Source of the DNA: Streptomyces beigongshangae
GTDB taxonomy: Bacteria > Actinomycetota > Actinomycetes > Streptomycetales > Streptomycetaceae
Length of the DNA stretch: 64,000 nt
Assembly (NCBI RefSeq): GCF_019710745.1
Contig: NZ_JAHKJW010000020.1
Span: 1-64,000 of the forward strand
Direction: 5' to 3'
Positions 1 through 8,447 of this stretch are shown here, piece by piece. Each line of letters starts with the position of its first letter. Position 1 is the stretch's first letter. The notes below the pieces were generated by a model. The model saw only the letters and a program-made list of their open reading frames with translations. It was not told where the DNA came from and searched no databases. The translations under genes were made by a program, and so were the position numbers.

Positions 1-10
1 CAATCATTCC

Positions 11-46
11 AGGAAAGCCCCCGCACCTCGGTGCGGGGGCTTTCCT
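11..46. terminator. Perfect hairpin terminator of an upstream gene
   Basis: Two 17-base arms (11-27 and 30-46) pair perfectly around a 2-base loop. The stem is GC-rich with A/T at the base. It probably ends a gene lying left of the window and insulates the HAD gene that follows. Confidence 0.8.
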
Positions 47-73
47 GCGTTCAGGGGCGTCTAGGGTTTTGTC

Positions 74-727
74 ATGCGCTATGACCTGGTGATCTTCGAC
101 AACGACGGTGTCCTCGTGGACAGCGAGCCGCTCTCCAACACCCTTCTCGCCGCGTACCTCACCGAACTCGGGCACCCCACCTCGTACGAGGATTCCCTGC
201 GCGACTACATGGGGGCCGCCATGCACCGCGTACACGATCTGATCGAGGAGCGGACCGGGGAGCGGCTGCCGGCCGATTTCGACGCCGTCTTCGACGGGCG
301 TGTGTTCGCCGCCTTCGAGCGGGAGCTGCAGCCGGTGCCGGGGGTGGAGGAGGTCCTGGGGAAGCTGACCGCGGACGGGGTTCCGTACTGTGTGGCGTCG
401 TCCGGGAGCCATGAGCGGATCCGGGTGGGGCACCGCACGACCGGGCTGGACCGGTGGTTCGACGACGGGCGCGTCTTCAGCTCGCAGGACGTGGGGCGCG
501 GGAAGCCGGCGCCGGACCTGTTCCTGTACGCGGCCGACATGATGGGGGTGCCCCCGCGGAAGTGCCTGGTCGTCGAGGACAGCCCGCTCGGGGTGCAGGC
601 GGCCGTCTCGGCGGGGATGGACGTGTACGGGTTCACGGCGATGACACCGGCGGAGCGGCTGGCGGGCGCCGACCGCCTCTTCGACGAGATGGGCGAGCTG
701 ATCGGGCTGCTGCAGAGCCGAAGCTGA
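74..727 (+). CDS. HAD-superfamily (subfamily IA) hydrolase
   Basis: A 217-residue haloacid-dehalogenase-like phosphatase of the beta-phosphoglucomutase/GPH type, expected in the cytoplasm. HAD motif I is FDNDGVLVDSE at residues 8-18, with the two Asp nucleophile/acid pair. Motif III is the GRGKPAPDLF stretch (about residues 141-150), and VVEDSPLGVQAA (about 166-177) is motif IV, which binds Mg2+. The substrate cannot be read from sequence; sugar phosphates are usual for this group. The ATG at 74 has no Shine-Dalgarno, but TAGGGT at 64-69 is a plausible -10 element just upstream, so the message may be leaderless or nearly so. The MFS gene follows in the same direction after 61 bases. Confidence 0.9.
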   Translation: MRYDLVIFDNDGVLVDSEPLSNTLLAAYLTELGHPTSYEDSLRDYMGAAMHRVHDLIEERTGERLPADFDAVFDGRVFAAFERELQPVPGVEEVLGKLTADGVPYCVASSGSHERIRVGHRTTGLDRWFDDGRVFSSQDVGRGKPAPDLFLYAADMMGVPPRKCLVVEDSPLGVQAAVSAGMDVYGFTAMTPAERLAGADRLFDEMGELIGLLQSRS

Positions 728-788
728 GCGGAGTTCATCTTCTGCGGCGTCTACCCACGGGTAAGCCGGAGCCCTACGCTGAGCCGCC

Positions 789-2018
789 ATGACAGAGGTG
801 CTGCGGCGTGGCCGGGCTTCGTTGGCGTTCAGCTTCTTCGCCCAGGGCGCCGTCTTCGCGCTGCTCGTGACCCGTATCCCCGCGATCCAGGACCGGTACG
901 GGGTCTCCGACGGACTGCTGCCCGCCTTCCTCGCCGCCGTACCGGTCCTCGCGGGCATCGGGAGCGTCTGCACCGGGCGTCTGGTGAGGCGGGTGCCGCC
1001 GAGTCACGTCCTGCGGTGGTCGCAGCCGGTGGTGCTGCTCGCGCTGCTCGGCGTGGGGGCCGGTGACGGGATGTGGGCGCTGGGGCTCGCGCTCGCCGCC
1101 TTCGGGCTTGCCGTCGGAGCCCTTGACGCGTCCATGAACATGCTCGGGGTGAGCCTCCAGCACGCGTACGGGCGCAGCATCATGCTCGGGTTCCACGCCG
1201 CGTCCAGCCTGGGCGGGATCGTCGGGGCCTCGCTCGCGTGGCTGGGGGCGCACGGGGATCTGGCGCTGTTCGTGTCGTACCTGCCCGCGGTGGCGGTGCT
1301 GCTGCCCGCCGCGCTCGTGGGGAGCCGCTGGTACGTGGACGGGGACCGGTCCGGGGCCGGGTCCGGGGAGGAGCGGGTGCAGGAGGCGGCCGGCGGCACG
1401 GGTGCGGGGCTCAGGCCGCTGCTGCCGCTGTGCCTGGTGATGGCCTTCTCGTACATCGGTGACGCGACCGTCTCCAACTGGAGCGCCAAGTACCTGCAGG
1501 ACGTGCTCGGCAGCTCGGAGCAGCTGGCGACCGTCCCGTACAACGTCTACATGGTCACCACGCTGATCGGGCGGGCCGTGGGGGACCTCGGGGTACGGCG
1601 GTTCGGGGCCGTGGCGGTCGTGCGGGCGGGGGCGCTGGTCGCGGCGGCGGGCTTCGCGGTGGTGGCGGGGGCGCCCGGGGCCTGGACCGGGATGCTCGGC
1701 TTCACGCTCGTGGGCTTCGGGCTGTGCGTGATCGTTCCGCAGGCATTCGCGGCGGCGGGGAAGCTCTTCCCCGGGGCTGCGGACGCGGCGGTCGCCCGGC
1801 TGAACATCTTCAACTATGTGGGGTTCCTGGTCGGTTCGCCCCTGGTGGGCGCTCTGGGCGATGCGTGGAGCTATCGGGGGGCGATGCTCGTGCCGATGGC
1901 GTTGGTCCTGGTGACACTGTTCCACGTTCGCTCGTTCGCCTCCGGGCCTTCCGGATACGGTGACGGTCATGAGCGGCCGCGCACAGCTGATGTGGGACGA
2001 GGCAGTAACGGGCTATGA
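789..2018 (+). CDS. MFS transporter
   Basis: A 409-residue integral membrane protein of the major facilitator superfamily with about 12 hydrophobic segments, the usual size for this class. The first segment (FFAQGAVFALLVTRIPAIQ) and the 2-3 loop with basic residues (TGRLVRRVPPSHV) are typical of the family. The closest general type is the sugar/drug exporter-like group found in actinobacteria; the substrate is unknown. TACGCT at 773-778, ten bases before the ATG, looks like a -10 box for a leaderless or short-leader message. The 3' end overlaps the start of the AcuC-like gene by about 50 bases in another frame, so the two are probably translationally coupled. Confidence 0.88.
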   Translation: MTEVLRRGRASLAFSFFAQGAVFALLVTRIPAIQDRYGVSDGLLPAFLAAVPVLAGIGSVCTGRLVRRVPPSHVLRWSQPVVLLALLGVGAGDGMWALGLALAAFGLAVGALDASMNMLGVSLQHAYGRSIMLGFHAASSLGGIVGASLAWLGAHGDLALFVSYLPAVAVLLPAALVGSRWYVDGDRSGAGSGEERVQEAAGGTGAGLRPLLPLCLVMAFSYIGDATVSNWSAKYLQDVLGSSEQLATVPYNVYMVTTLIGRAVGDLGVRRFGAVAVVRAGALVAAAGFAVVAGAPGAWTGMLGFTLVGFGLCVIVPQAFAAAGKLFPGAADAAVARLNIFNYVGFLVGSPLVGALGDAWSYRGAMLVPMALVLVTLFHVRSFASGPSGYGDGHERPRTADVGRGSNGL

Positions 2019-3141
2019 CTTCGGTCCGGACCATCCGATGGACCCGGTCCGGCTGACGCTGACCCGGCGCCTGGTCGACGCCTTCGGGCTCGACCGGGAG
2101 GTGGAGGTCGTCGCGGCCAAGCCCGCCGGGGACTCGACCCTGCGGCTGGTGCACCGGGAGGACTACATCGAGGCGGTCAGGGCCGCCTCCGCGGATCCCC
2201 GGGCGGCGGACCCGGCGTACGGGCTCGGGACCACGGACGATCCCGCCTTCGCCGGTATGCACGAGGTGTCCGCCCTGATCGCGGGGCAGTCGGTGGGCGC
2301 CGCCGAGGCGGTGTGGCGGGGCGAGGCGTTGCACGCGGTGAACTTCGCGGGCGGGCTGCACCACGCGATGCCCGGGAGCGCGTCCGGGTTCTGCATCTAC
2401 AACGACGCCTCGCTGGCCGTCGCCCGGCTGCTGGAGCTCGGTGCCGAGCGGATCGCGTACGTGGACGTGGACGTGCACCACGGGGACGGGGTGCAGGCCG
2501 CGTTCTGGACGGATCCGCGGGTTCTGACGGTGTCCCTGCACGAGCATCCGCGGACCCTCTTCCCGCAGACGGGGTGGCCCGAGGAGACCGGGGGCGCCGG
2601 GGCGGAGGGCTCCGCCGTGAACGTGGCGCTGCCGGCCGGGACCGGGGACGCGGGGTGGCTGCGGGCCTTCCACTCCGTGGTGCCCGAACTGCTCGCCGAC
2701 TTCCGGCCGCAGGTGCTGGTCACCCAGCACGGGGCCGACACGCACTTCGAGGATCCGCTCGCCCACCTCGCCGTCTCGCTGGACGCCCAGCGGGCCGTGC
2801 AGGTCGCCTGTCACGAGCTGGCGCACGAGTACGCCGGGGGGCGGTGGGTCGCGCTCGGCGGGGGCGGGTACGCGGTGGTGGACGTCGTGCCGCGGTCCTG
2901 GACGCATCTGGTGGCGATCGCGGCGGGGCGGGAGGTGGCGCCCTCCTCCACCGTTCCGGAGGGCTGGCGTCAGGAAGTGTTCGCCCGTACCCGGCAGTTG
3001 GGGCCCGCGCGGATGACCGACGGGCGGTGGCCCGTGTCATGGGCGGAGTGGGAGGCGGGGTACGACCCCGCGGACCGGCTGGACCAGGCGGTGCTGGCCG
3101 CGCGGCGGGCCGCGTTCCCCCTCCGGGGCCTGCTGGCCTAG
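1969..3141 (+). CDS. acuC: AcuC-like deacetylase (histone deacetylase superfamily)
   Basis: A 390-residue class I histone-deacetylase-fold enzyme, predicted to remove acyl groups from lysines such as those of acetyl-CoA synthetase. The metal site is visible in VDVDVHHGDGVQ, and the FCIYNDASLAV and HGADTHFEDPL blocks carry the other ligands. The substrate-channel GGGGYAVVDVVPRSW motif is present near the C-terminus. I chose the ATG at 1969 (MSGRAQLMWDE), which matches the usual family start; a GTG at 1960 in the same frame is possible. It overlaps the MFS gene end. In Bacillus, AcuC acts with AcuA on AcsA, but no such partner is seen here, so the substrate is inferred only. Confidence 0.88.
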   Translation: MSGRAQLMWDEAVTGYDFGPDHPMDPVRLTLTRRLVDAFGLDREVEVVAAKPAGDSTLRLVHREDYIEAVRAASADPRAADPAYGLGTTDDPAFAGMHEVSALIAGQSVGAAEAVWRGEALHAVNFAGGLHHAMPGSASGFCIYNDASLAVARLLELGAERIAYVDVDVHHGDGVQAAFWTDPRVLTVSLHEHPRTLFPQTGWPEETGGAGAEGSAVNVALPAGTGDAGWLRAFHSVVPELLADFRPQVLVTQHGADTHFEDPLAHLAVSLDAQRAVQVACHELAHEYAGGRWVALGGGGYAVVDVVPRSWTHLVAIAAGREVAPSSTVPEGWRQEVFARTRQLGPARMTDGRWPVSWAEWEAGYDPADRLDQAVLAARRAAFPLRGLLA

Positions 3142-3230
3142 CGCCCCTCGGGGGCGTCCGATTAGGCCAACCGTGGGGCTCCCGGCCCGTTGTGGGCGCG
3201 GTCGTGCGCCACGTGCGGCAGCATCGGGGG

Positions 3231-4046
3231 GTGTTGAGCACCGGAGCGCTGCGGGCGCACCTGCTGACGGCGAGGCTGGCCGGGACCGTGGCCACCTCGC
3301 GCGAGGCGAGCCTCAGGAGTTATCGGCTGTTCGCCGCCCGGGATCCGCGGGTGACGATCGGAATCGATCCTGAACTGAACTGGAAGCAGCGCGATCTGAT
3401 CGCTCTGATGGCGGACAGATGCGGGGTATCCGCCGATCCGCGGCATACGTCCGGGCTCGACGTGATCGATCCCGAGCGGACCCTCGGGGCGCTGGACGCC
3501 TTCGCGGAGCGGGTCGCGCACGCCGCGCGGCACCGTTCGACGGTGCTGTTCGGCACCGGACACCCGCACCGGCTGATCGGTTTCTACGCCGCTCTCGCGG
3601 ACGCTCTGTCGGCGGCCGGATGTACCGTCCTCACCTCCGCGCATGGCCACCGTGTCGACATAACGACCCGGTTCGGCCTACGCACGTACAACCTTGACTA
3701 CGTACGGGGAGTCGCGCTGGTGCGGGAACCCGGGGTGTGGGGCGCCGGTTGCGGGACCGGCGCGCACACCCACTCACCCCTCCCGGTTCGGGTCGTCCTG
3801 GCCGCCGCGGCGGAGGCCGGCGGACCGCTTCCCGAGCTTGTGGTGGGGGACCACGGATGGGTCTGCGGAGCAGGTCAGCTGGGGTTCGAGGCCATCGGCC
3901 TGGGGGACACCGACGACCCCGCGCTGTTCGTCGGAGAGGCGGAGGGGCGAGTGTCCGTCGTCGTTCCACTTGATGACGCTGTGCGGTCTGATTACTACCG
4001 ACCGCTTACTCGCTATGTACTCAATCGAGCGTGTCTGTCACAGTAG
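3231..4046 (+). CDS. Conserved actinobacterial phosphatase-like protein
   Basis: A 271-residue soluble protein conserved next to bdtA in Streptomyces as far as I recall, usually named phosphatase without experimental proof. Recognisable blocks are SYRLFAARDPRV near the N-terminus, LFGTGHPHRLIGFYAALA in the middle and the acidic, glycine-rich VGDHGWVCGAGQLGFEAIG at the C-terminal third. No classical HAD, PHP or metallo-phosphatase signature is complete, so the activity is uncertain. The GTG at 3231 is preferred because the protein then begins with the conserved GALRAHLL segment; the frame is open far upstream, but that part is the shadow of acuC. The gene ends 129 bases before bdtA. Confidence 0.72.
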   Translation: MLSTGALRAHLLTARLAGTVATSREASLRSYRLFAARDPRVTIGIDPELNWKQRDLIALMADRCGVSADPRHTSGLDVIDPERTLGALDAFAERVAHAARHRSTVLFGTGHPHRLIGFYAALADALSAAGCTVLTSAHGHRVDITTRFGLRTYNLDYVRGVALVREPGVWGAGCGTGAHTHSPLPVRVVLAAAAEAGGPLPELVVGDHGWVCGAGQLGFEAIGLGDTDDPALFVGEAEGRVSVVVPLDDAVRSDYYRPLTRYVLNRACLSQ

Positions 4047-4175
4047 GCCGCCGATGGCCCCTCCTCTTCCCCACTCGCATCACCCGCCCCTACTCTGGGG
4101 AGTGAGCGCGCAACGACGAAGTGTCACCGGAAGGGGAAGCCGGCGACCGTCGAGTGCGGAAGGTTCAGGTGTGTC

Positions 4176-4385
4176 ATGGCTGCTGGCGAGAGGCCTCTGA
4201 ACGAGGTTCAGTTCCTTACCGTGGCGGAAGTCGCCTCGGTGATGCGAGTGTCGAAGATGACCGTGTACCGCTTGGTGCACAGCGGTCATCTGCCCGCGAT
4301 CCGGGTGGGGAGGTCATTCCGCGTCCCGGAGCAAGCGGTTCACGAGTACCTCCGCGAGTCGTACGTGGGGGTCGAGACAGCCTGA
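4176..4385 (+). CDS. bdtA: BldC-like MerR/excisionase-family DNA-binding protein (BdtA)
   Basis: A 69-residue protein that is almost entirely one winged helix-turn-helix of the excisionase/MerR type. TVAEVASVMRVSKMTVYRL is the HTH and VGRSFRVPEQAVHEYL the wing. This is the architecture of BldC, the Streptomyces developmental regulator, of which this is a paralogue. From recall, the S. coelicolor orthologue (SCO3328, bdtA) was found as a BldD target near bldN. I looked for an exact TNAC-N5-GTNA BldD box in 3960-4175 and found none. The ATG at 4176 has only weak ribosome-binding sequence. Its role in development is inferred from family and location. Confidence 0.8.
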   Translation: MAAGERPLNEVQFLTVAEVASVMRVSKMTVYRLVHSGHLPAIRVGRSFRVPEQAVHEYLRESYVGVETA

Positions 4386-4549
4386 CGGCGGTCCGGGGAA
4401 GTCCCGGGGCGGCTCGATCGCGCTCCCGGGATTTCGTCCGGAACCCCTCGATTACAACCTCAGCGCTCAGGCGGGTAGGCTGGCCCCTCATAAGTCGTGT
4501 GGGCCCATGCAGCCCAGCAACGAGTAAAGAGAAGTGAGCGAGGGTAGTC

Positions 4550-4648
4550 GTGGGCTCTGTTATCAAGAAGCGGCGTAAGCGGATGGCCAAGAAGAAGCAC
4601 CGCAAGCTGCTCAAGCGCACTCGCGTCCAGCGTCGCAACAAGAAGTAA
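4550..4648 (+). CDS. 30S ribosomal protein bS22 (AURKAIP1/COX24-like), 32 residues
   Basis: A 32-residue, extremely basic protein starting with GTG at 4550 and ending with TAA at 4648. Its core KKRRKRMAKKKHRKLL and the following TRVQRR are the AURKAIP1/COX24 signature. The mycobacterial homologue, bS22, was recognised in ribosome structures near the 30S decoding region. An acceptable ribosome-binding site (GAGCGAGGG) lies a few bases before the GTG. The hairpin at 4713-4746 terminates the message, so it appears to be a single-gene unit. It is easy to miss because of its size. Confidence 0.88.
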   Translation: MGSVIKKRRKRMAKKKHRKLLKRTRVQRRNKK

Positions 4649-4712
4649 CCGCGACGGACGGCAGTCGCCACCACGCGCGAGCGGGGAGTCGGCGACGCCG
4701 CGACAGTGCGCT

Positions 4713-4746
4713 CTGTGGCCCCCCACCGGCCGGTGGGGGGCCACAG
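4713..4746. terminator. Perfect hairpin terminator after bS22
   Basis: Two 17-base arms (4713-4729 and 4730-4746) form an uninterrupted palindrome rich in G/C (CTGTGGCCCC and its complement at the ends). It lies 64 bases after the bS22 stop and separates it from the epimerase gene. There is no T-run, which is normal in Streptomyces. Confidence 0.85.
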
Positions 4747-4929
4747 TCGTGTCCGGTCGTATGGTCTGTGCGGCGAATGGCCGGGTCTGTACGTATGTCC
4801 GGGGACGCCGCGGCGTCACGCATCGGGCAGTCCTCACAGCGCGACGCCGACCGGCTAACGTGACCGTCACGGGGAACGCGGCAGAGTGCGGGCAGCAGGT
4901 CGTCGACGGCTGGAAGGAAGGCGCTGATC

Positions 4930-5991
4930 TTGGGGAAGGTCGTGCTCGTCACCGGAGTGGCCCGTCAGCTGGGGGGCCGGTTCGTACGGCGGATCCAGCG
5001 TGACCCCGAGGTGGACCGGGTGGTCGCCGTGGACGCGGTCGAGCCGGAGCACCACCTGGGCGGAGCGGACTTCGTACGCGCCGACATAAGGCAGCCCACC
5101 ATCGCCAGGCTGCTGGCCGAGCACTCCGTGGACACGGTGGTGCACATGGACGTGACGGGCACACCGCTGACCAGCGGAAGCCGGACCACGGTCAAGGAGA
5201 CCAACGTCATCGGCACCATGCAGCTGCTCGGCGCCTGCCAGAAGTCCCCGACGGTCGAGCGGCTGGTCGTGAAGTCCAGCACGAACGTCTACGGCTCGGC
5301 CCCCCGTGACCCGGCGGTCTTCACCGAGACGACCACGCCCAAGTCCCTGCCCAGCGGAGGCTTCGCCAAGGACACGGTCGAGGTCGAGGGGTACGTGCGC
5401 GGCTTCGCGAGGCGCCGGCCCGACGTCGCCGTGTGCATGCTGCGGTTCGCCAACATCCTCGGACCGGGTGCGGACACCCCGCTCGCCGCGTACTTCTCGC
5501 TGCCCGTCCTGCCGACCGTCCTCGGCTACGACCCGCGGTTGCAGTTCGTGCACGAGGACGACGTGATCGACGTCCTGCGCATCGCCTCGCACGAGCCGGA
5601 GCGGGGCACGCTCAACAGCGGCACGTTCAACATCGCCGGCGACGGCGTCCTGCTGCTCTCGCAGTGCGCCCGCCGGCTGGGCCGGCCCACGGTACCGCTG
5701 CTGATGCCCGCGATCAGCTGGGTGGGCTCGGCGCTGCGCACGGTGGGCATGACGGACTTCTCGCCGGAGCAGCTGAGGCTGCTCACCCACGGCCGGGTCG
5801 TGGAGACGAACCAGATGCGCGAGACGCTCGGGTACCGGCCGAAGTTCTCGACGGCGGAGGCGTTCGCGGACTTCGCCCGCAGCCGCGGGCCCGGGCTGCT
5901 GCCCCCCGAGGCCCTCGCCGGGGCCGTCGACCGGATCGCCGCACTGCCCGCACTGGGCGGTGGCCACCTCCCGACGCAGAGCGCGGACTGA
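4930..5991 (+). CDS. NAD-dependent epimerase/dehydratase-like extended SDR
   Basis: A 353-residue extended short-chain dehydrogenase/reductase fold. The N-terminal VLVTGVARQLGGRFVRRI is the TGxxxxxG dinucleotide-binding turn, the acidic residue after the second strand suggests NAD(H), and SSTNVYGSAPRD holds the conserved Ser/Thr region. The catalytic YxxxK of active SDRs is not obvious: the matching place reads GGFAKDTVEVEGYV. The protein may therefore bind a cofactor without normal epimerase chemistry. The start is TTG at 4930 with GGAAGGA nine bases upstream. The acyltransferase follows after 24 bases, so the two are likely co-transcribed and could act together on a lipid or glycolipid; that is inference. 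Confidence 0.82.
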   Translation: MGKVVLVTGVARQLGGRFVRRIQRDPEVDRVVAVDAVEPEHHLGGADFVRADIRQPTIARLLAEHSVDTVVHMDVTGTPLTSGSRTTVKETNVIGTMQLLGACQKSPTVERLVVKSSTNVYGSAPRDPAVFTETTTPKSLPSGGFAKDTVEVEGYVRGFARRRPDVAVCMLRFANILGPGADTPLAAYFSLPVLPTVLGYDPRLQFVHEDDVIDVLRIASHEPERGTLNSGTFNIAGDGVLLLSQCARRLGRPTVPLLMPAISWVGSALRTVGMTDFSPEQLRLLTHGRVVETNQMRETLGYRPKFSTAEAFADFARSRGPGLLPPEALAGAVDRIAALPALGGGHLPTQSAD

Positions 5992-6015
5992 CGCCAACCG
6001 AGGAGCACATCAACG

Positions 6016-7092
6016 ATGGCGGACGCCAAGGTCATTCCGTTCGACGACGACCGGTCCCGCGGGGGTGCCGTGCCGCGGCCACCGCGGCGCCGGAACGCGG
6101 GGGGCAGGCGCAAGGGCGAGCCCGCGGTGGTCCAGGAGGTCCAGCCCCTGCCCGCACGAACGATTCAGCAGGATGATGTCCCCGTGACGCGTGAGGAGCC
6201 CGTTGCCGGTGGAGCGGCTGCCGGTGGGCCGGCCGCGGCGGAGGAGCGGGGCGGTGGCTGGGACCGGCGCATCGCCGGCGGTCTGTCGTTCCTGCGGCGG
6301 CGTCTGACGGGCGAGTACGAGGTCGACGACTTCGGTTACGACCAGGAGCTGACCGAGCAGGTCCTGATGTCGCTGGTGCGGCCCCTCTACGAGAAGTACT
6401 TCCGCGTGGAGGTGAAGGGCGTCGAGAACATCCCGTCGGAGGGCGGGGCGCTGATCGTCGCCAACCACTCGGGGACGCTCCCGCTGGACGGCCTGATGAT
6501 GCAGGTCGCGGTCCACGACAACCACCCCCGGAACCGGCACCTGCGGCTGCTCGCGGCCGACCTGGTCTTCATGCTGCCCGTGGTCAACGAACTGGCCCGC
6601 AAGGCCGGTCACACCCTGGCGTGCGCGGAGGACGCCGAACGGCTGCTGGAGCGCGGCGAGCTGGTCGGGGTGATGCCCGAGGGGTTCAAGGGCATCGGCA
6701 AGCCGTTCGGCGAGCGCTACAAGCTCCAGCGGTTCGGCCGGGGCGGATTCGTGTCCACCGCGCTCCGCCAGGGCACCCCGATCATCCCGTGCTCGATCGT
6801 GGGCGCGGAGGAGATCTATCCGATGATCGGCAACGCGAAGACCCTGGCGCGGCTGCTCGGGTTCCCGTACTTCCCGATCACGCCGACCTTCCCGTGGCTG
6901 GGTCCGCTGGGCGCGGTGCCGCTGCCGACGAAGTGGACCATTCAGTTCGGCGAGCCGATCCCCACGGACGGCTATCCGCCGGAGGCGGCCGAGGACCCGA
7001 TGCTGATGTTCAACCTGACGGACCAGGTGCGGGAGCAGATCCAGCACACGCTCTACAAGCTCCTGGTGCAGCGCCGCTCGGTGTTCTTCTGA
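6016..7092 (+). CDS. PlsC-type 1-acylglycerol-3-phosphate acyltransferase family protein
   Basis: A 358-residue lysophospholipid acyltransferase. About 100 residues of charged, low-complexity N-terminal sequence precede the catalytic domain. The domain shows the catalytic His/Asp block ANHSGTLPLDGLMM, the glycerol-phosphate-binding PEGFKGIGKPFGERYKLQRF, and a hydrophobic FLPIT-like region near YFPITPTFPWLGP. The family transfers acyl chains to lysophospholipids at the inner membrane surface. The H-x6-D spacing is longer than the classic HX4D but common in actinobacterial members. It is paired with the upstream SDR gene and ends before a strong hairpin facing rsbN. Confidence 0.85.
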   Translation: MADAKVIPFDDDRSRGGAVPRPPRRRNAGGRRKGEPAVVQEVQPLPARTIQQDDVPVTREEPVAGGAAAGGPAAAEERGGGWDRRIAGGLSFLRRRLTGEYEVDDFGYDQELTEQVLMSLVRPLYEKYFRVEVKGVENIPSEGGALIVANHSGTLPLDGLMMQVAVHDNHPRNRHLRLLAADLVFMLPVVNELARKAGHTLACAEDAERLLERGELVGVMPEGFKGIGKPFGERYKLQRFGRGGFVSTALRQGTPIIPCSIVGAEEIYPMIGNAKTLARLLGFPYFPITPTFPWLGPLGAVPLPTKWTIQFGEPIPTDGYPPEAAEDPMLMFNLTDQVREQIQHTLYKLLVQRRSVFF

Positions 7093-7117
7093 CCTGGTCC
7101 CCTCGGCCTCGGTACGT

Positions 7118-7149
7118 GGGGTGCCCCTCTTCCCGAAGAGGGGCACCCC
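7118..7149. terminator. Bidirectional hairpin between acyltransferase and rsbN
   Basis: Arms 7118-7132 and 7135-7149 pair perfectly (15 bp) around a 2-base loop. It sits between two convergent genes and can serve both strands. It is followed by a short run of tandem GGTCGGCGG-like units at 7160-7190. Confidence 0.82.
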
Positions 7150-7190
7150 ACGACCGGCGGGTCGGCGGGTCGGCGGGTCGGCGGACGGGC

Positions 7191-8447
7191 TTAGTCCGCG
7201 TCCTCGCCCTCGATGCCCAGGCCCGGGAGCAGGCCCGGCAGCAGGGGCGGCAGGGTCACGTCCGGCTCGGGGGGCGGACTGTCCTTGCCCTTGCCCGACG
7301 GGGTGACGCTGGTGTCCTCCTCGGGCGGGTCGAGGAGGCCGCCGGTGCTGCCGCCGAGCAGCCCGTCGTCCTGGGTCCGGGACGTGGACGGCTTGGGTCT
7401 GCCGCTGCCGGGGCCGGAACCCGTGCCGGCGCTGTGGGACGCCTCCCCGCCCGTGGCGCTGGGCGGGACGGAGTGGTCCGAACCGGAGGAGCCGGGGGAG
7501 TCGGGGCTCGGGCCGCGGTGCCGGCCGGTGCCCTCCGGGACGGGCGGCTGCGGGAGCAGCGCCCGCAGCGGGTCGACCTCCTCCTCTATGGCGTCGAAGA
7601 CCGAGCTGACCTGGCGGCTGACGTCACCGAGCTGCACGGGCAGCCGCTCGCGCAGGGCGCCCCACGCCTCCCGGTGCGACCGCGAGAAGGCGGAGAGCCG
7701 CTGGATGGGGCCCAGGGAGTCCGGGTCCCGCTCGTACGCCTCGTGCAGGAGGCGGTGGCCCTCGGAGGCGTCGTGCTGCATACCGGACAGGGCGCGCCGG
7801 ATCTCGCCCAGGGACTCGTGGTCCAGGGGGCCCGACCGGCCGCGCTCCATCAGGCGGCGCGCCTCGCTCAGCCGGGTGGAGGCATGGTCGAGGTAGAGCC
7901 CGCCGCGGTCGTTGTTGTCGTCGGCCATGCCCAGCCTGAGGTCCTCCATGCCGCGCTTGAGCCCGTAGAGCGAGTCGCCGGGCAGCGCGTCGGAACTGGC
8001 GGCGGCCACTCCGCTGAACGCCCCGGCGGCCACGCCCACGGTGAGTCCACTCGCGGCGAGTCCCTTCGACAGCCTGGACCTGGGCCTCAGTTTCCCGAGC
8101 CCGGTCGCCCGGTGCGCGCCCCTGCTCCGGTGGGACCGCTGCTCGGGCAGCGCGGAGCGCGCCGCTTCGCCTCCCGTGGCCGTGCCCTCCCTCAGCATGG
8201 CCTCCATCGCGGCCACCAGCTGTGCCCGCTGGACGACCTTGACCTCGGGGTCCATCGTCGGTTTGGGCAGCTCGCCGAGGCCGGTCGCCAGGGACAGCAT
8301 CCGGCTCTGCTCGGACCGGTCCGCGACGGCCGGAGCGGGTCCCTCGGACTGCTCGGACTGCTCGGCCGCCGGGCCCCTGTCGGACTGCTCCTCCAGGGCC
8401 TGGGCGAAGGCGTTCGTCCGCCGGTGCGCCGATACGTTCGCGATCAC
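7191..8447 (-). CDS. rsbN: Anti-sigma factor RsbN for sigma-BldN
   Basis: A 418-residue single-pass membrane protein with a cytoplasmic N-terminal anti-sigma domain, one transmembrane helix (about residues 139-155, GLTVGVAAGAFSGVAAA) and a large outer domain of the DUF5667 type (DALPGDSLYGLKRGMEDLRL onward). The C-terminal 130 residues are Pro/Ser/Gly-rich. I chose the GTG at 8447 (VIANVSAHRR) because GGAGG lies eight bases upstream; the GTG at 8456 abuts that motif and is less likely. It lies downstream of bldN in the same direction. In S. venezuelae, RsbN holds sigma-BldN inactive and is itself expressed from a sigma-BldN promoter. A matching promoter is seen here at 8577-8605. Confidence 0.92.
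   Translation of the reverse strand: MIANVSAHRRTNAFAQALEEQSDRGPAAEQSEQSEGPAPAVADRSEQSRMLSLATGLGELPKPTMDPEVKVVQRAQLVAAMEAMLREGTATGGEAARSALPEQRSHRSRGAHRATGLGKLRPRSRLSKGLAASGLTVGVAAGAFSGVAAASSDALPGDSLYGLKRGMEDLRLGMADDNNDRGGLYLDHASTRLSEARRLMERGRSGPLDHESLGEIRRALSGMQHDASEGHRLLHEAYERDPDSLGPIQRLSAFSRSHREAWGALRERLPVQLGDVSRQVSSVFDAIEEEVDPLRALLPQPPVPEGTGRHRGPSPDSPGSSGSDHSVPPSATGGEASHSAGTGSGPGSGRPKPSTSRTQDDGLLGGSTGGLLDPPEEDTSVTPSGKGKDSPPPEPDVTLPPLLPGLLPGLGIEGEDAD

Noticed and set aside
2313..3230. Forward frame upstream of the phosphatase-like gene
   Set aside because: It overlaps acuC in another frame; its translation is Arg/Gly-rich and domain-free. Only the part from 3231 is conserved.
3960..4175. 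Exact BldD box upstream of bdtA
   Set aside because: The locus is a BldD target in S. coelicolor as I recall, but no TNAC-N5-GTNA match was found here; TTAC at 4007 and TCAC at 4038 lack the partner half-site.
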